A stretch of DNA of 6,703 bases from CAZHPY01 sp964534705 (GTDB taxonomy: Bacteria > Omnitrophota > Gorgyraeia > 2-01-FULL-45-10): assembly GCA_964534705.1 (NCBI GenBank), contig CAZHPY010000081.1, positions 1-6,703 of the forward strand, given 5' to 3'. A program made the position numbers and the translations under genes. Positions 1 through 5,937 of the stretch are shown piece after piece. The notes below the pieces were generated by a model. That model saw only the letters and a program-made list of their open reading frames with translations, ran no database searches and had not been told where the DNA came from. Numbering within the stretch: the stretch's first letter is position 1; every line of letters begins with the position of its first letter.

Positions 1-1
1 G

Positions 2-106
2 CGATCAGTTAAGTGGAGACACAGAAAAGTTTTATGGGTTCTTGAGGAGTGGGGGCAGGCGAACATCAAGGTCACCGCCGTCTGCGGGGTGAAAGTCTTT
101 CATTAG
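2..106 (+). other. possible C-terminal tail of an upstream gene (partial, uncertain)
   Basis: One frame stays open from base 2 to a TAG at 104-106 and would encode about 34 residues ending in TAVCGVKVFH. Its last third has many codons ending in G or C (for example AAC ATC AAG GTC ACC GCC GTC), which is compatible with coding sequence. Another plus frame is open to a TGA near base 90, so the choice of frame is not secure. I recognise no domain. It may equally be non-coding. The 77 bases between its stop and the next gene hold the promoter region described separately. Confidence 0.22.
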
Positions 107-111
107 AATCT

Positions 112-149
112 TTTAATCTAAATTTAATCTTGTTCTTACCATGTATAAT
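112..149 (+). promoter_or_regulatory. candidate activator-dependent promoter for the four-enzyme operon
   Basis: A perfect TATAAT lies at 144-149, giving an expected transcription start near 156 and a leader of about 28 nt that still contains the ribosome binding site of the first gene. No good -35 hexamer is present 16-18 bp upstream. That place is taken by two copies of TTTAATCT, at 112-119 and 123-130, exactly 11 bp apart, which is about one helical turn. Response regulators of the OmpR/PhoB type bind direct repeats with this spacing over weak -35 regions, so regulated activation is a reasonable inference. A second TATAAT at 162-167 would give a transcript lacking most of the leader and is less likely to be used. 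Confidence 0.4.
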
Positions 150-183
150 GTAATATTAACTTATAATACAAGAAAGGAATTCC

Positions 184-1065
184 ATGTCTGTTGTATGGTC
201 ATTCAAATTGAAGGAAATACAGAAGGAAAAGCCTGCCGGCAATATTTTGGGCAACGGTTTTACGCTGAAAGGCGACAATGGGTCGGCGGTCCTTTTGATA
301 CATGGGCTGACCGGAACGCCGAATGAAATGCGGTTCCTGGCGAACTACCTGAACAAAAAAGGATACACCGTTATATGTCCGAGGCTGGCAAACCATGGCG
401 AATCTATCCGTGTCCTGAAACATACGAAATGGCAGGAATTTTACGAGTCCGTACGTAAGTTGTTTACGGAAGGTGAGTTAAAAGACCATGCAGGTCCCAT
501 ATTTACGGGAGGCCTGTCCATGGGCGCTTTATTGGCGTTGCTGCTGGCGGATGAGTTCCGTGATAAAGTCAGCGGAGTGACTTGCCTGGCCCCTACGCTT
601 TTTTATGACGGATGGAATACCCCATGGACACGGTTTATACTACCGTTAGGCTATTTTACGCCGTTGAGATATTTTTCCTATTTTAAGGAAGAGCCGCCAT
701 ATGGGATAAAGAATGAGGCGATCCAAAGCAGGATCCATAAGTACTATTCCTCGGCAACTCTCGAAAATATGCAGAATGTAGAGCAATACGGCTACCCTTA
801 TTTTCCCGTAACCCAGCTTTGCCAATTGAAATATCTTGTAAGGCATGTTGCAAAGAGGTTGCCTTATATAAAAACCCCTGTTCAGCTGGTCCAGGCCAAG
901 GATGACGATATGACGAGCATCAAAAATTCAAAATATATATATGATAAGATCGGTTCTGTCAAAAAAGAGATAGTGCTTTTGTATGATTCTTACCACGTGG
1001 TAACCGCTGACCAGGAACGTGATACGGTCGCGGAAAAAATGGAGAACTTCTTCCGTAATGCATAA
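184..1065 (+). CDS. alpha/beta-hydrolase, carboxylesterase (Est30-like) family
   Basis: This is a probable cytoplasmic serine hydrolase of 293 residues acting on a carboxylic ester, thioester or lipid-like substrate; the true substrate is unknown. The oxyanion-side HG is at residues 40-41 (LLIHGLTGTP). The nucleophile elbow GLSMG at 110-114 places the catalytic Ser at 112. An acidic cluster, DDD at 240-242 followed by MTS, supplies the Asp. SYHVVTADQERD holds the catalytic His at 271. This order, and the His motif followed by D-x-E-R-D, are typical of bacterial Est30-type carboxylesterases and monoacylglycerol lipases, and the length is slightly above their usual 250. No signal peptide is visible. 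The ATG is preceded by AAAGGA at 173-178 with a 5-nt gap. It is the first gene of a four-gene operon, and its end overlaps the next start by 8 nt. A role as the esterase or thioesterase step of that operon's pathway is inference. Confidence 0.9.
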   Translation: MSVVWSFKLKEIQKEKPAGNILGNGFTLKGDNGSAVLLIHGLTGTPNEMRFLANYLNKKGYTVICPRLANHGESIRVLKHTKWQEFYESVRKLFTEGELKDHAGPIFTGGLSMGALLALLLADEFRDKVSGVTCLAPTLFYDGWNTPWTRFILPLGYFTPLRYFSYFKEEPPYGIKNEAIQSRIHKYYSSATLENMQNVEQYGYPYFPVTQLCQLKYLVRHVAKRLPYIKTPVQLVQAKDDDMTSIKNSKYIYDKIGSVKKEIVLLYDSYHVVTADQERDTVAEKMENFFRNA

Positions 1066-1741
1066 GAATAACCCGGCTGCCGGACAGGCAGGCCTGCGCG
1101 ATTGCGCCGTATTTTTCGATTTCGATAATACAATAACGCCTTTTGACGTCCTTGACAGCATCGTCGAAACTTTTTCCGTTAATAAAAAGTGGCAGGATTT
1201 CGAAGCTGCCTGGAAGAAGGGGAGGATAGGATCAAAGGATTGTCTTTCGGGCCAGCTTAGAAGCGTAAGGATAGACAAAAAAGGCCTGGATCGTTATCTG
1301 GCAGGAATAAAAGTGGACCCTTATTTTAAAAAAATAATCGCGCTGTTAAGAAAGAACGGGGTGAAGCCCGTCATAGTAAGCGATAGTTTTTTGTATTTCA
1401 TACGATTTATATTGCGCAATAACGGGATAAAAGATATAAAAATACTTTCGAATATCATAAAACTGTCCAGTGGACGCCTCATCCCGTTTTTTCCGCACCA
1501 GCATGATAGCTGTACAATATGCGGTAACTGTAAAACAGGCCATCTGCCCAGGGGGCGATCAGCCGAAAAAATAATAATCTATGTGGGAGACGGCCTGTCG
1601 GACCTGTGCCCGTCAAAAAATTCAGACATAGTATTTGCCAAGGGTAACTTAAAAAAGTATTTGCTTAAGGAAGGGAAACCGTTCATATCTTTTAATGATT
1701 TAAAGGATGTATATAATTTTATGAGGAGGATAGATAGATGA
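1058..1741 (+). CDS. HAD-superfamily phosphatase, MtnX/PHOSPHO-like (HAD-IB)
   Basis: A 227-residue phosphomonoesterase of the haloacid dehalogenase superfamily. Motif I is DFDNT at residues 21-25 (nucleophile Asp21, acid/base Asp23). Motif II is the Ser in VIVSDS (Ser108). Motif III/IV is GDGLSD at 177-182, with Mg-binding Asp178 and Asp182. A C-x2-C-G-x-C-K stretch at 152-159 matches the cysteine signature between motifs II and III of MtnX and PHOSPHO1-type enzymes; its Lys is probably the motif III lysine. MtnX acts in methionine salvage, but no other salvage gene lies here, so a different phosphate ester is likely and I give no symbol. The frame is open back to an ATG at 1019, but the ATG at 1058 gives a normal N-terminus just ahead of motif I, overlaps the upstream gene by only 8 nt, and has a weak GGAG about 13 nt upstream. 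The stop overlaps the next start as ATGA. Confidence 0.88.
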   Translation: MHKNNPAAGQAGLRDCAVFFDFDNTITPFDVLDSIVETFSVNKKWQDFEAAWKKGRIGSKDCLSGQLRSVRIDKKGLDRYLAGIKVDPYFKKIIALLRKNGVKPVIVSDSFLYFIRFILRNNGIKDIKILSNIIKLSSGRLIPFFPHQHDSCTICGNCKTGHLPRGRSAEKIIIYVGDGLSDLCPSKNSDIVFAKGNLKKYLLKEGKPFISFNDLKDVYNFMRRIDR

Positions 1742-3159
1742 GCCATAAAGAAAAAACTCTCAATAGGGCGGGAAAAGCGAAGTCAGGCCAGGGCGAAGAT
1801 CTTTTAAAGCTGGAAGCAGAGTACTGTTCATGGGGCGATACGGTCCATTATTCGGAGAAGCTCAATATATTCGATACGGCAGAAGGGATATACCTGTATG
1901 ATAAAAAAGGCACCGAATTCGTGGATCTGCAGATGTGGTATTCCGCGGTGAATTTCGGATATAGGAATGAAAGACTGAACAGCGCGCTTAAAAAACAGAT
2001 AGACAGGCTGCCCCAACTGGCGTGCCAGTATCTTCACGAGGAGAAGATACGGCTTGCGGCAAAGATAGCCGGAAGGGCAGAACTGACTTTTGAGGAAAAA
2101 GGCAGGGTCCATTTTAACGTAGGAGGTTCCGCTGCCGTAGAGGATTCCCTGAAGCTCGTAAGGAGCCACACGGGCAGGAACCTTATGTTCGCGTTCATGG
2201 GTGGTTATCATGGCCGGACCTTAGGAGCGTCGGCTATTACCTCAAGTTACAGGTACAGGGAGAAATTCGGCCATTTTTCGGACAGGGCGCAGTTTATGCC
2301 GTATCCCTATTGCTTCAGGTGCCCCTATGAAAAAAAGAAAGATATGTGCGACATGTATTGCCTGAAACAGTTTGAGAGGCTTTTTGAGACGGAATATTAT
2401 TCGGTCCTTAATACCAAGACAGGAAGGTGCGAATTCGGCGCTTTTTATGTTGAAGCTGTGCAGGGGACGGGCGGATACGTCATACCTCCGCTGGATTATT
2501 TTTCACGGCTCAAAGAGATACTTGACAGGTATAACATACTTTTTGTCGACGATGAGATACAGATGGGATTTTACAGGACCGGAAAGCTTTGGGCGATAGA
2601 ACATTTTGGCGTGGTGCCGGATATAATAGTTATGGGTAAGGCCCTGACCAACGGCCTTAATCCCATATCGTGTATATGGGCAAAAGAGAAATTGATATCG
2701 CCAAAAGTATTTGGCCCGGGCTCTACCCATTCTACGTTCTCATCGAACCCGCTCGGCACAGCGGTAGGGTTGGAGACGATGAAGCTCGTAGAGGAAGAGG
2801 GCTTTGCGGTAAAGGTGCCGAAAAAAGGCGAATATTTTGTAGCAAGGTTAAGGCAGCTAATGAAGAAATATCCCCAGATAGGAGATGTTGACGGCCTCGG
2901 CCTCGCGTTAAGGATCGAAATGTGCGAAAAAGACGGGTATACACCTAATAAAAGGTTGACGGATACGATAACGGAAATAGGATTATCCGGAGAACTGACT
3001 GCCGGCGGGAAGAAGAGAGGCCTCGTGCTGGATGTCGGCGGTTATTATAAAAACGTATTTACTCTCGCGCCTTCGCTATATATAACTGAGAAAGAAATTG
3101 ACCTTGCTGTCGAATTATTCGAAGAGGCATTAAAGAAGGGTATAAACGCGACCTCATAA
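1738..3159 (+). CDS. class III PLP-dependent aminotransferase with four-cysteine insert
   Basis: A 473-residue fold-type I aminotransferase of the acetylornithine/GABA/omega-amino group, probably cytoplasmic and dimeric. The phosphate-binding GGS is at 129-131, YHG at 157-159, the Glu of the EAVQG stretch at 239, and the cofactor Asp within DDEIQMG (271-277). The Schiff-base lysine is K301 in VMGKALTNG. STHSTFSSNPL near 329-339 closes the phosphate cup from the partner subunit. An insert, YCFRCPYEKKKDMCDMYC (191-208), carries C-x2-C-x8-C-x3-C. Similar Cys-rich stretches occur in archaeal and some bacterial omega-aminotransferases, where a metal or Fe-S role is possible but not shown here. The usual class III GH-x-HP segment reads GYRNE (residues 74-78), which marks a distinct subfamily. 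GAGGA around 1725-1729 is a good ribosome site, and the start overlaps the phosphatase stop by 4 nt. The amino acceptor and donor cannot be read from the sequence. Confidence 0.92.
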   Translation: MSHKEKTLNRAGKAKSGQGEDLLKLEAEYCSWGDTVHYSEKLNIFDTAEGIYLYDKKGTEFVDLQMWYSAVNFGYRNERLNSALKKQIDRLPQLACQYLHEEKIRLAAKIAGRAELTFEEKGRVHFNVGGSAAVEDSLKLVRSHTGRNLMFAFMGGYHGRTLGASAITSSYRYREKFGHFSDRAQFMPYPYCFRCPYEKKKDMCDMYCLKQFERLFETEYYSVLNTKTGRCEFGAFYVEAVQGTGGYVIPPLDYFSRLKEILDRYNILFVDDEIQMGFYRTGKLWAIEHFGVVPDIIVMGKALTNGLNPISCIWAKEKLISPKVFGPGSTHSTFSSNPLGTAVGLETMKLVEEEGFAVKVPKKGEYFVARLRQLMKKYPQIGDVDGLGLALRIEMCEKDGYTPNKRLTDTITEIGLSGELTAGGKKRGLVLDVGGYYKNVFTLAPSLYITEKEIDLAVELFEEALKKGINATS

Positions 3160-3160
3160 A

Positions 3161-4087
3161 ATGCTCAATTCGGTCCGCATACTGGATTTGGATGATAGTG
3201 TAACAAGGCAGAAGGCCCTGATCGCCCGGTTCAAGCCTTCCATTGTCGACCTTAGGGGGCTTGGCCCTTCCGCAAGATTGTATTCTGATAAAACGACGTT
3301 TGAGCGGATACGCGCATCCATCGATCCCGCGGCGCGCAATAGTGTATCATTCCTTGGTTCAGGCGACTTCCATCATGTAGCTAAGCTTCTTATCGACCAG
3401 TTTGACGACGACATGACGGTGATCTCATTCGACCGCCATACGGACTGGGATATAATGCCTCCATCGCTGAGCTGCGGAGCATGGGTGAGCCGTGTCCTGG
3501 AAAGGGACAATATAAAAAAGATGCTGCTTATAGGGGTCTCTTCCGGGGATATTTCGCCGAATGTGTTCCAGACCGGTAATTTCAATTCGTTAAAGGATGA
3601 CAGGGTCGAGATCTATCCATATCAGCACAAGCCTACAAAAGTTTTTTTAAAGAACGTTCCCCGGAATGTATCCATAACAGTTAAGAAAGGCCTGTTTTAT
3701 AATGAGATCCACTGGCAGGAGCTTAAAGACAAGAATATAGCCGAATTTTTCCTGCATGCTTTGCGCCGGCTCCCTACAAAGAAAGTTTACGTAACTATAG
3801 ACAAAGATTGCCTGCGCCATCCGTACTCGCTTACAAACTGGGAAGAAGGCCATATGGAGTTGGAGGACCTCTTGCTGATGCTGAAATTCATCAAAGAGAA
3901 CTGCGATATCATGGGCCTGGACATAACGGGAGATTATTCTGCGGTAAAGACGGCAGGCCTGATAAGGACGTTCATTACCGATATAGATCATCCGCGGAAT
4001 TTTAGCGCTAAAGGAAAAGAACAATCTGTGATAGATTCCGTAAACGAAGCGACCAATATAAAGATCCTCGAATTATTATTCAGCTGA
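3161..4087 (+). CDS. divergent arginase/ureohydrolase-fold metalloenzyme, substrate unknown
   Basis: A 308-residue protein with the ordered metal motifs of the arginase/agmatinase/formimidoylglutamase superfamily. GSGDFHH (66-72) takes the place of GGDHS. SFDRHTDWD supplies Asp91, His93 and Asp95. VTIDKD supplies Asp214 and Asp216. These are the ligands expected for a binuclear Mn2+ centre, so catalysis is probable. Two features are unusual. The segment after TIDKD reads CLRHPYSLTNWEEG instead of the family's DP..APGTG. The late motif reads LDITGDY (253-259), where arginases have LDIVEVNP, so the guanidinium-binding Glu appears to be Gly257, with Asp258 next to it. Length is normal for the family. 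It starts 1 nt after the aminotransferase stop and has no Shine-Dalgarno at normal distance (AAGAAGGG lies about 20 nt upstream), so translation is probably coupled. A hydrolase of a non-guanidine C-N bond is possible; arginase or agmatinase activity is not supported. Confidence 0.85.
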   Translation: MLNSVRILDLDDSVTRQKALIARFKPSIVDLRGLGPSARLYSDKTTFERIRASIDPAARNSVSFLGSGDFHHVAKLLIDQFDDDMTVISFDRHTDWDIMPPSLSCGAWVSRVLERDNIKKMLLIGVSSGDISPNVFQTGNFNSLKDDRVEIYPYQHKPTKVFLKNVPRNVSITVKKGLFYNEIHWQELKDKNIAEFFLHALRRLPTKKVYVTIDKDCLRHPYSLTNWEEGHMELEDLLLMLKFIKENCDIMGLDITGDYSAVKTAGLIRTFITDIDHPRNFSAKGKEQSVIDSVNEATNIKILELLFS

Positions 4088-4091
4088 TATG

Positions 4092-4129
4092 CGGCTTTAT
4101 CGGAAAGAAAGATGCAGGCAGATAGGCCG
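4092..4129. terminator. weak hairpin between convergent operons, possible bidirectional terminator
   Basis: CGGCT at 4092-4096 plus TATC at 4098-4101 can pair with GATA-GGCCG at 4121-4129. The result is a nine-pair stem with one G-U pair, one bulged T and a 19-nt loop. It lies in the 47-bp gap between the convergent stop codons at 4087 and 4135, where a shared terminator would be expected. Neither strand has a clear U tract after the stem, so intrinsic termination is uncertain. Confidence 0.28.
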
Positions 4130-4134
4130 AAGAT

Positions 4135-4509
4135 TTAACCCACCGCGACCAGGGCTATGCCCCCGGCAATAAATAGGGTAGCTGCGATCCTTTCCCAGGT
4201 AAGACGTTCCTTTAAGAAGAAGCGGGACCCCAGGAGTATCATTATATAGTGGACGCTATCCAGTGGTATGGCAAGGCTAAGATCGACCAGCGCCAGGACA
4301 AGTATCCATACAATTACGGCTAATGTGTTCAATAATAAACCTCCCCATATGGCCGGGATCTTCAGGGAAGATCTTACAAAGAATATATATTCCTGTATAG
4401 TAGTAAGGCCGTGAAGTTTTAGCTTGTTTGCCCCTATCTTAAACAGGAATTGTGCCGAGCAAATGAATAATTCTCCGAGTAATATTAAGAATACGAGCTT
4501 AATACTCAT
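4135..4509 (-). CDS. small four-helix DMT/SMR-like transporter subunit (ArnE/ArnF-like), second of a pair
   Basis: A 124-residue inner-membrane protein with four hydrophobic segments at about 4-24, 52-74, 78-99 and 106-122. An acidic residue, Glu13, sits in the first helix about where SMR proteins carry their essential glutamate, followed by SAQFLFKIGA. Helix 3 contains VDLSLAIPLDSVHYI, and FLKERLTWER precedes helix 4; this pattern is shared by ArnE/ArnF flippases and the EamA repeat. The frame is open upstream to 4590, but the ATG at 4509 is preferred. It overlaps the preceding gene's stop as ATGA, has AAGGA 10 nt upstream, and gives a normal SMR-like N-terminus, whereas the longer form would begin with a polar extension. 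It probably works as a heterodimer with its partner. Cargo could be a lipid-linked amino compound, a cation or a drug; the sequence does not decide. Confidence 0.82.
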   Translation of the reverse strand: MSIKLVFLILLGELFICSAQFLFKIGANKLKLHGLTTIQEYIFFVRSSLKIPAIWGGLLLNTLAVIVWILVLALVDLSLAIPLDSVHYIMILLGSRFFLKERLTWERIAATLFIAGGIALVAVG

Positions 4510-4928
4510 GGAACTGGTTGTCCTTCTTTGTCTCCAGCAGAACGGCCCGCGAGGCTGATCCCTATTATTATAAGTATGATACCTGCCCATCTTACCGGAT
4601 GGACTTTCTCACCGAGAAAAATAATAGCCAGAAAAGGCACTATTATATAGGTAAGGCTGGACATAGGGAACGCTACGCTCAGGTCAACCCTCGATAAAAG
4701 GGCTATCCACAGAAAAAAATTAGCAAGATAAAATATTATTCCTATCCATAGCCAGGGGTTGGATGTTATACGCGCTGCGAATTCTATAAAATTAGAAATG
4801 ACCACGTTGTTTATGCCGGTTGAGAGAGCCCCCATCTTAAAGAAAAGGTCGCCAAAAGACTCTATAGTATCTTTTAAAACGATCAGCGCTACTACCTTTA
4901 GAAGGAATATCCCGCTTAAATTCTTCAT
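4506..4928 (-). CDS. small four-helix DMT/SMR-like transporter subunit (ArnE/ArnF-like), first of a pair
   Basis: A 140-residue inner-membrane protein with hydrophobic segments at about 8-30, 58-79, 83-105 and 113-128, then a short polar tail rich in Gly, Asp and Lys. Helix 1 carries Asp20 and Glu23 before FGDLFFKMGA. When the FK-x-GA motifs are lined up, Asp20 falls opposite Glu13 of the partner. Helix 3 reads VDLSVAFPMSSLTYI and the loop before helix 4 reads FLGEKVHPVRW, closely parallel to the partner. The two are therefore paralogous halves of one transporter, as in ArnE/ArnF and in SMR pairs such as EbrA/EbrB. AGGTGG ends 4 nt before the ATG, and a likely promoter lies just upstream. The pair converges on the enzyme operon, so functional linkage to it is possible but not shown. 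Confidence 0.82.
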   Translation of the reverse strand: MKNLSGIFLLKVVALIVLKDTIESFGDLFFKMGALSTGINNVVISNFIEFAARITSNPWLWIGIIFYLANFFLWIALLSRVDLSVAFPMSSLTYIIVPFLAIIFLGEKVHPVRWAGIILIIIGISLAGRSAGDKEGQPVP

Positions 4929-4945
4929 TGATCCACCTGGTTTTA

Positions 4946-4975
4946 TTGGCGATTATTGTAGCACAATTTTATATT
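4946..4975 (+). promoter_or_regulatory. candidate promoter of the barrel-cbiM operon, option 1
   Basis: TTGGCG (4946-4951) and TATATT (4970-4975) are 18 bp apart, giving a start near 4982 and a leader of about 30-38 nt. This option leaves room for the AGGA ribosome site at 5007-5010. It competes with the extended -10 at 4997-5005 described separately. It overlaps the minus-strand promoter, so the two directions may be mutually exclusive. Confidence 0.33.
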
Positions 4976-4983
4976 GCTGAAAA
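4955..4983 (-). promoter_or_regulatory. candidate promoter of the transporter pair
   Basis: Read on the minus strand, TTTTCA (4983-4978) and TACAAT (4960-4955) are separated by 17 bp, and the -10 is preceded by TGC, making an extended -10. Transcription would start near 4948 and give a leader of about 20 nt containing the AGGTGG ribosome site before the ATG at 4928. The -35 box overlaps the candidate promoter region of the opposite operon. Confidence 0.5.
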
Positions 4984-4996
4984 GGACAGAATATTT

Positions 4997-5005
4997 TGGT
5001 ATAAT
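4997..5005 (+). promoter_or_regulatory. candidate extended -10 promoter of the barrel-cbiM operon, option 2
   Basis: TGGTATAAT is a perfect extended -10 element. The only -35-like hexamer is TTGCTG at 4974-4979, 20 bp away. Initiation would fall near 5012, only a few bases before the start codon, so this promoter would make a leaderless or near-leaderless message. It is the best consensus in the gap but fits translation less well than option 1. Confidence 0.35.
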
Positions 5006-5013
5006 TAGGACGC

Positions 5014-5925
5014 ATGCGCGTGATACGATGGTTTTTACCCGTCATTTTAATCTTGGATCTGGCATTTGTTGCTTATGCCGAAGATAAAAAACAGGAGGTG
5101 TGGGCGCCGATAACGCCCGGCCCATTCACAACTTTTACGGCGCCTCTCATTGAAAAAGGCAAGTTCTCGGTACAGCCGTTCTATTTTTTTAATATAGCAA
5201 GGGGCGTATTCGGCGGCGATGGGAATTATTCAAGCCTTGCGCCCAAGGATTATAAATATAACCAGCAGATAAATATTTATACTTCATACAGTCCGCATGA
5301 ATGCATAGAATTGAATACCCAACCTTCGTGGCAGATCACTAATATCCGCAGTGGGCCCTCATCAGCTGAAAGCGCCGGATTTGGAGATCTTCTCATGAAT
5401 GCAAGATATTGCGGTATAGACGAGTCTTACTGGTGCCCGAGAATAACCGGATTGTTCCAGGTAAAATTACCTACGGGAAAATATCAGAAGGCAGATCCTT
5501 CAAGGCTTGGGGCGGATCTAATAGGCACGGGTTCCACGGATTATACTTACGGTTTCAGCTTCACAAAAGGTATAAAGCCTGTGCTGTGGCACCTGGATCT
5601 TCTCTACACAAATTCGCCTCAACCGGTGAGGATAGACGGCATTAAAACCAAGTTTGAAGACAACTATTCCGTGAACGGCGCATTCGAGTGGATGATAACG
5701 GAAAAAATAGATATTATGTCAGAATTGAACTGGAATATCCAGGGCGATAAGAAACTTGACGGCAACCGGGCGCCGGATACCGGAAAATCATCATTGATAT
5801 GGGGCATAGGCATAGGTTACTCGGAAAAGGACTGGCAGCTCTTAGCCGGTTACTTAAGGACGCTGCTGGGCGAGAATGTAGACGCCAATGACACGATCGG
5901 CGTGACGGTAATAGTGATATTTTAA
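5014..5925 (+). CDS. secreted outer-membrane beta-barrel-like protein (Phenol_MetA_deg/transporter type)
   Basis: A 303-residue exported protein. Residues 1-22 form a signal peptide: Arg at 2 and 5, hydrophobic core FLPVILILDLAFV, likely cleavage after AYA before EDKK. The rest alternates polar and apolar residues in short strands separated by Gly/Asn/Asp turns and ends in VTVIVIF, the C-terminal Phe typical of outer-membrane barrels. GFGDLLMNARY (122-132), VKLPTGKY (150-157) and GTGSTDYTYG (171-180) resemble conserved motifs of the family named 'MetA-pathway of phenol degradation', a poorly named group of putative outer-membrane channels. The ATG at 5014 has AGGA only 3 nt upstream; a GTG at 5020 has AGGA at 9 nt and keeps the signal peptide, so the true start may be 5020. 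It lies 12 nt ahead of cbiM, which suggests a role in passage or binding of cobalt or nickel at the outer membrane; this is inferred from context. Confidence 0.8.
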   Translation: MRVIRWFLPVILILDLAFVAYAEDKKQEVWAPITPGPFTTFTAPLIEKGKFSVQPFYFFNIARGVFGGDGNYSSLAPKDYKYNQQINIYTSYSPHECIELNTQPSWQITNIRSGPSSAESAGFGDLLMNARYCGIDESYWCPRITGLFQVKLPTGKYQKADPSRLGADLIGTGSTDYTYGFSFTKGIKPVLWHLDLLYTNSPQPVRIDGIKTKFEDNYSVNGAFEWMITEKIDIMSELNWNIQGDKKLDGNRAPDTGKSSLIWGIGIGYSEKDWQLLAGYLRTLLGENVDANDTIGVTVIVIF

Positions 5926-5937
5926 GGAAAAGAGCAT

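Noticed and set aside
72..92. Hairpin TCACC...GGTGA as a terminator of an upstream gene
   Set aside because: The stem is short and imperfect with two bulged G bases, it would lie inside the possible upstream coding tail, and it is not followed by a proper T run.
1019..1057. Longer N-terminus for the HAD phosphatase from ATG 1019
   Set aside because: It would add 13 Arg/Lys/Ser-rich residues that lie inside the esterase gene; the ATG at 1058 gives a compact overlap and a normal distance to motif I.
928..1278. 116-residue minus-strand reading frame
   Set aside because: It lies opposite the esterase end and phosphatase start, both of which have clear catalytic motifs, and its own translation shows no domain.
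1828..2211. 127-residue minus-strand reading frame
   Set aside because: Antisense shadow of the aminotransferase PLP region, with no ribosome site or recognisable fold.
3647..4024. 125-residue minus-strand reading frame
   Set aside because: Antisense to the conserved metal motifs of the arginase-fold gene; low-complexity shadow translation.
4510..4590. Longer N-terminus for the second transporter subunit from 4590
   Set aside because: The extra 27 residues are polar and Arg-rich and are encoded within the first subunit; the ATGA overlap at 4506-4509 is the usual arrangement for such pairs.
3161..4928. Guanidine-detoxification cassette (ureohydrolase plus SMR guanidinium exporter)
   Set aside because: The ureohydrolase lacks the guanidinium-binding Glu, the small membrane pair looks nearer to ArnE/ArnF than to Gdx, the genes are convergent, and no guanidine riboswitch is apparent.
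4929..5013. Cobalamin or nickel riboswitch ahead of the cbiM operon
   Set aside because: The gap is only 85 bp and is filled by promoter-like elements. There is no room for a cobalamin riboswitch, and I see no paired G-rich fold typical of a nickel/cobalt riboswitch.
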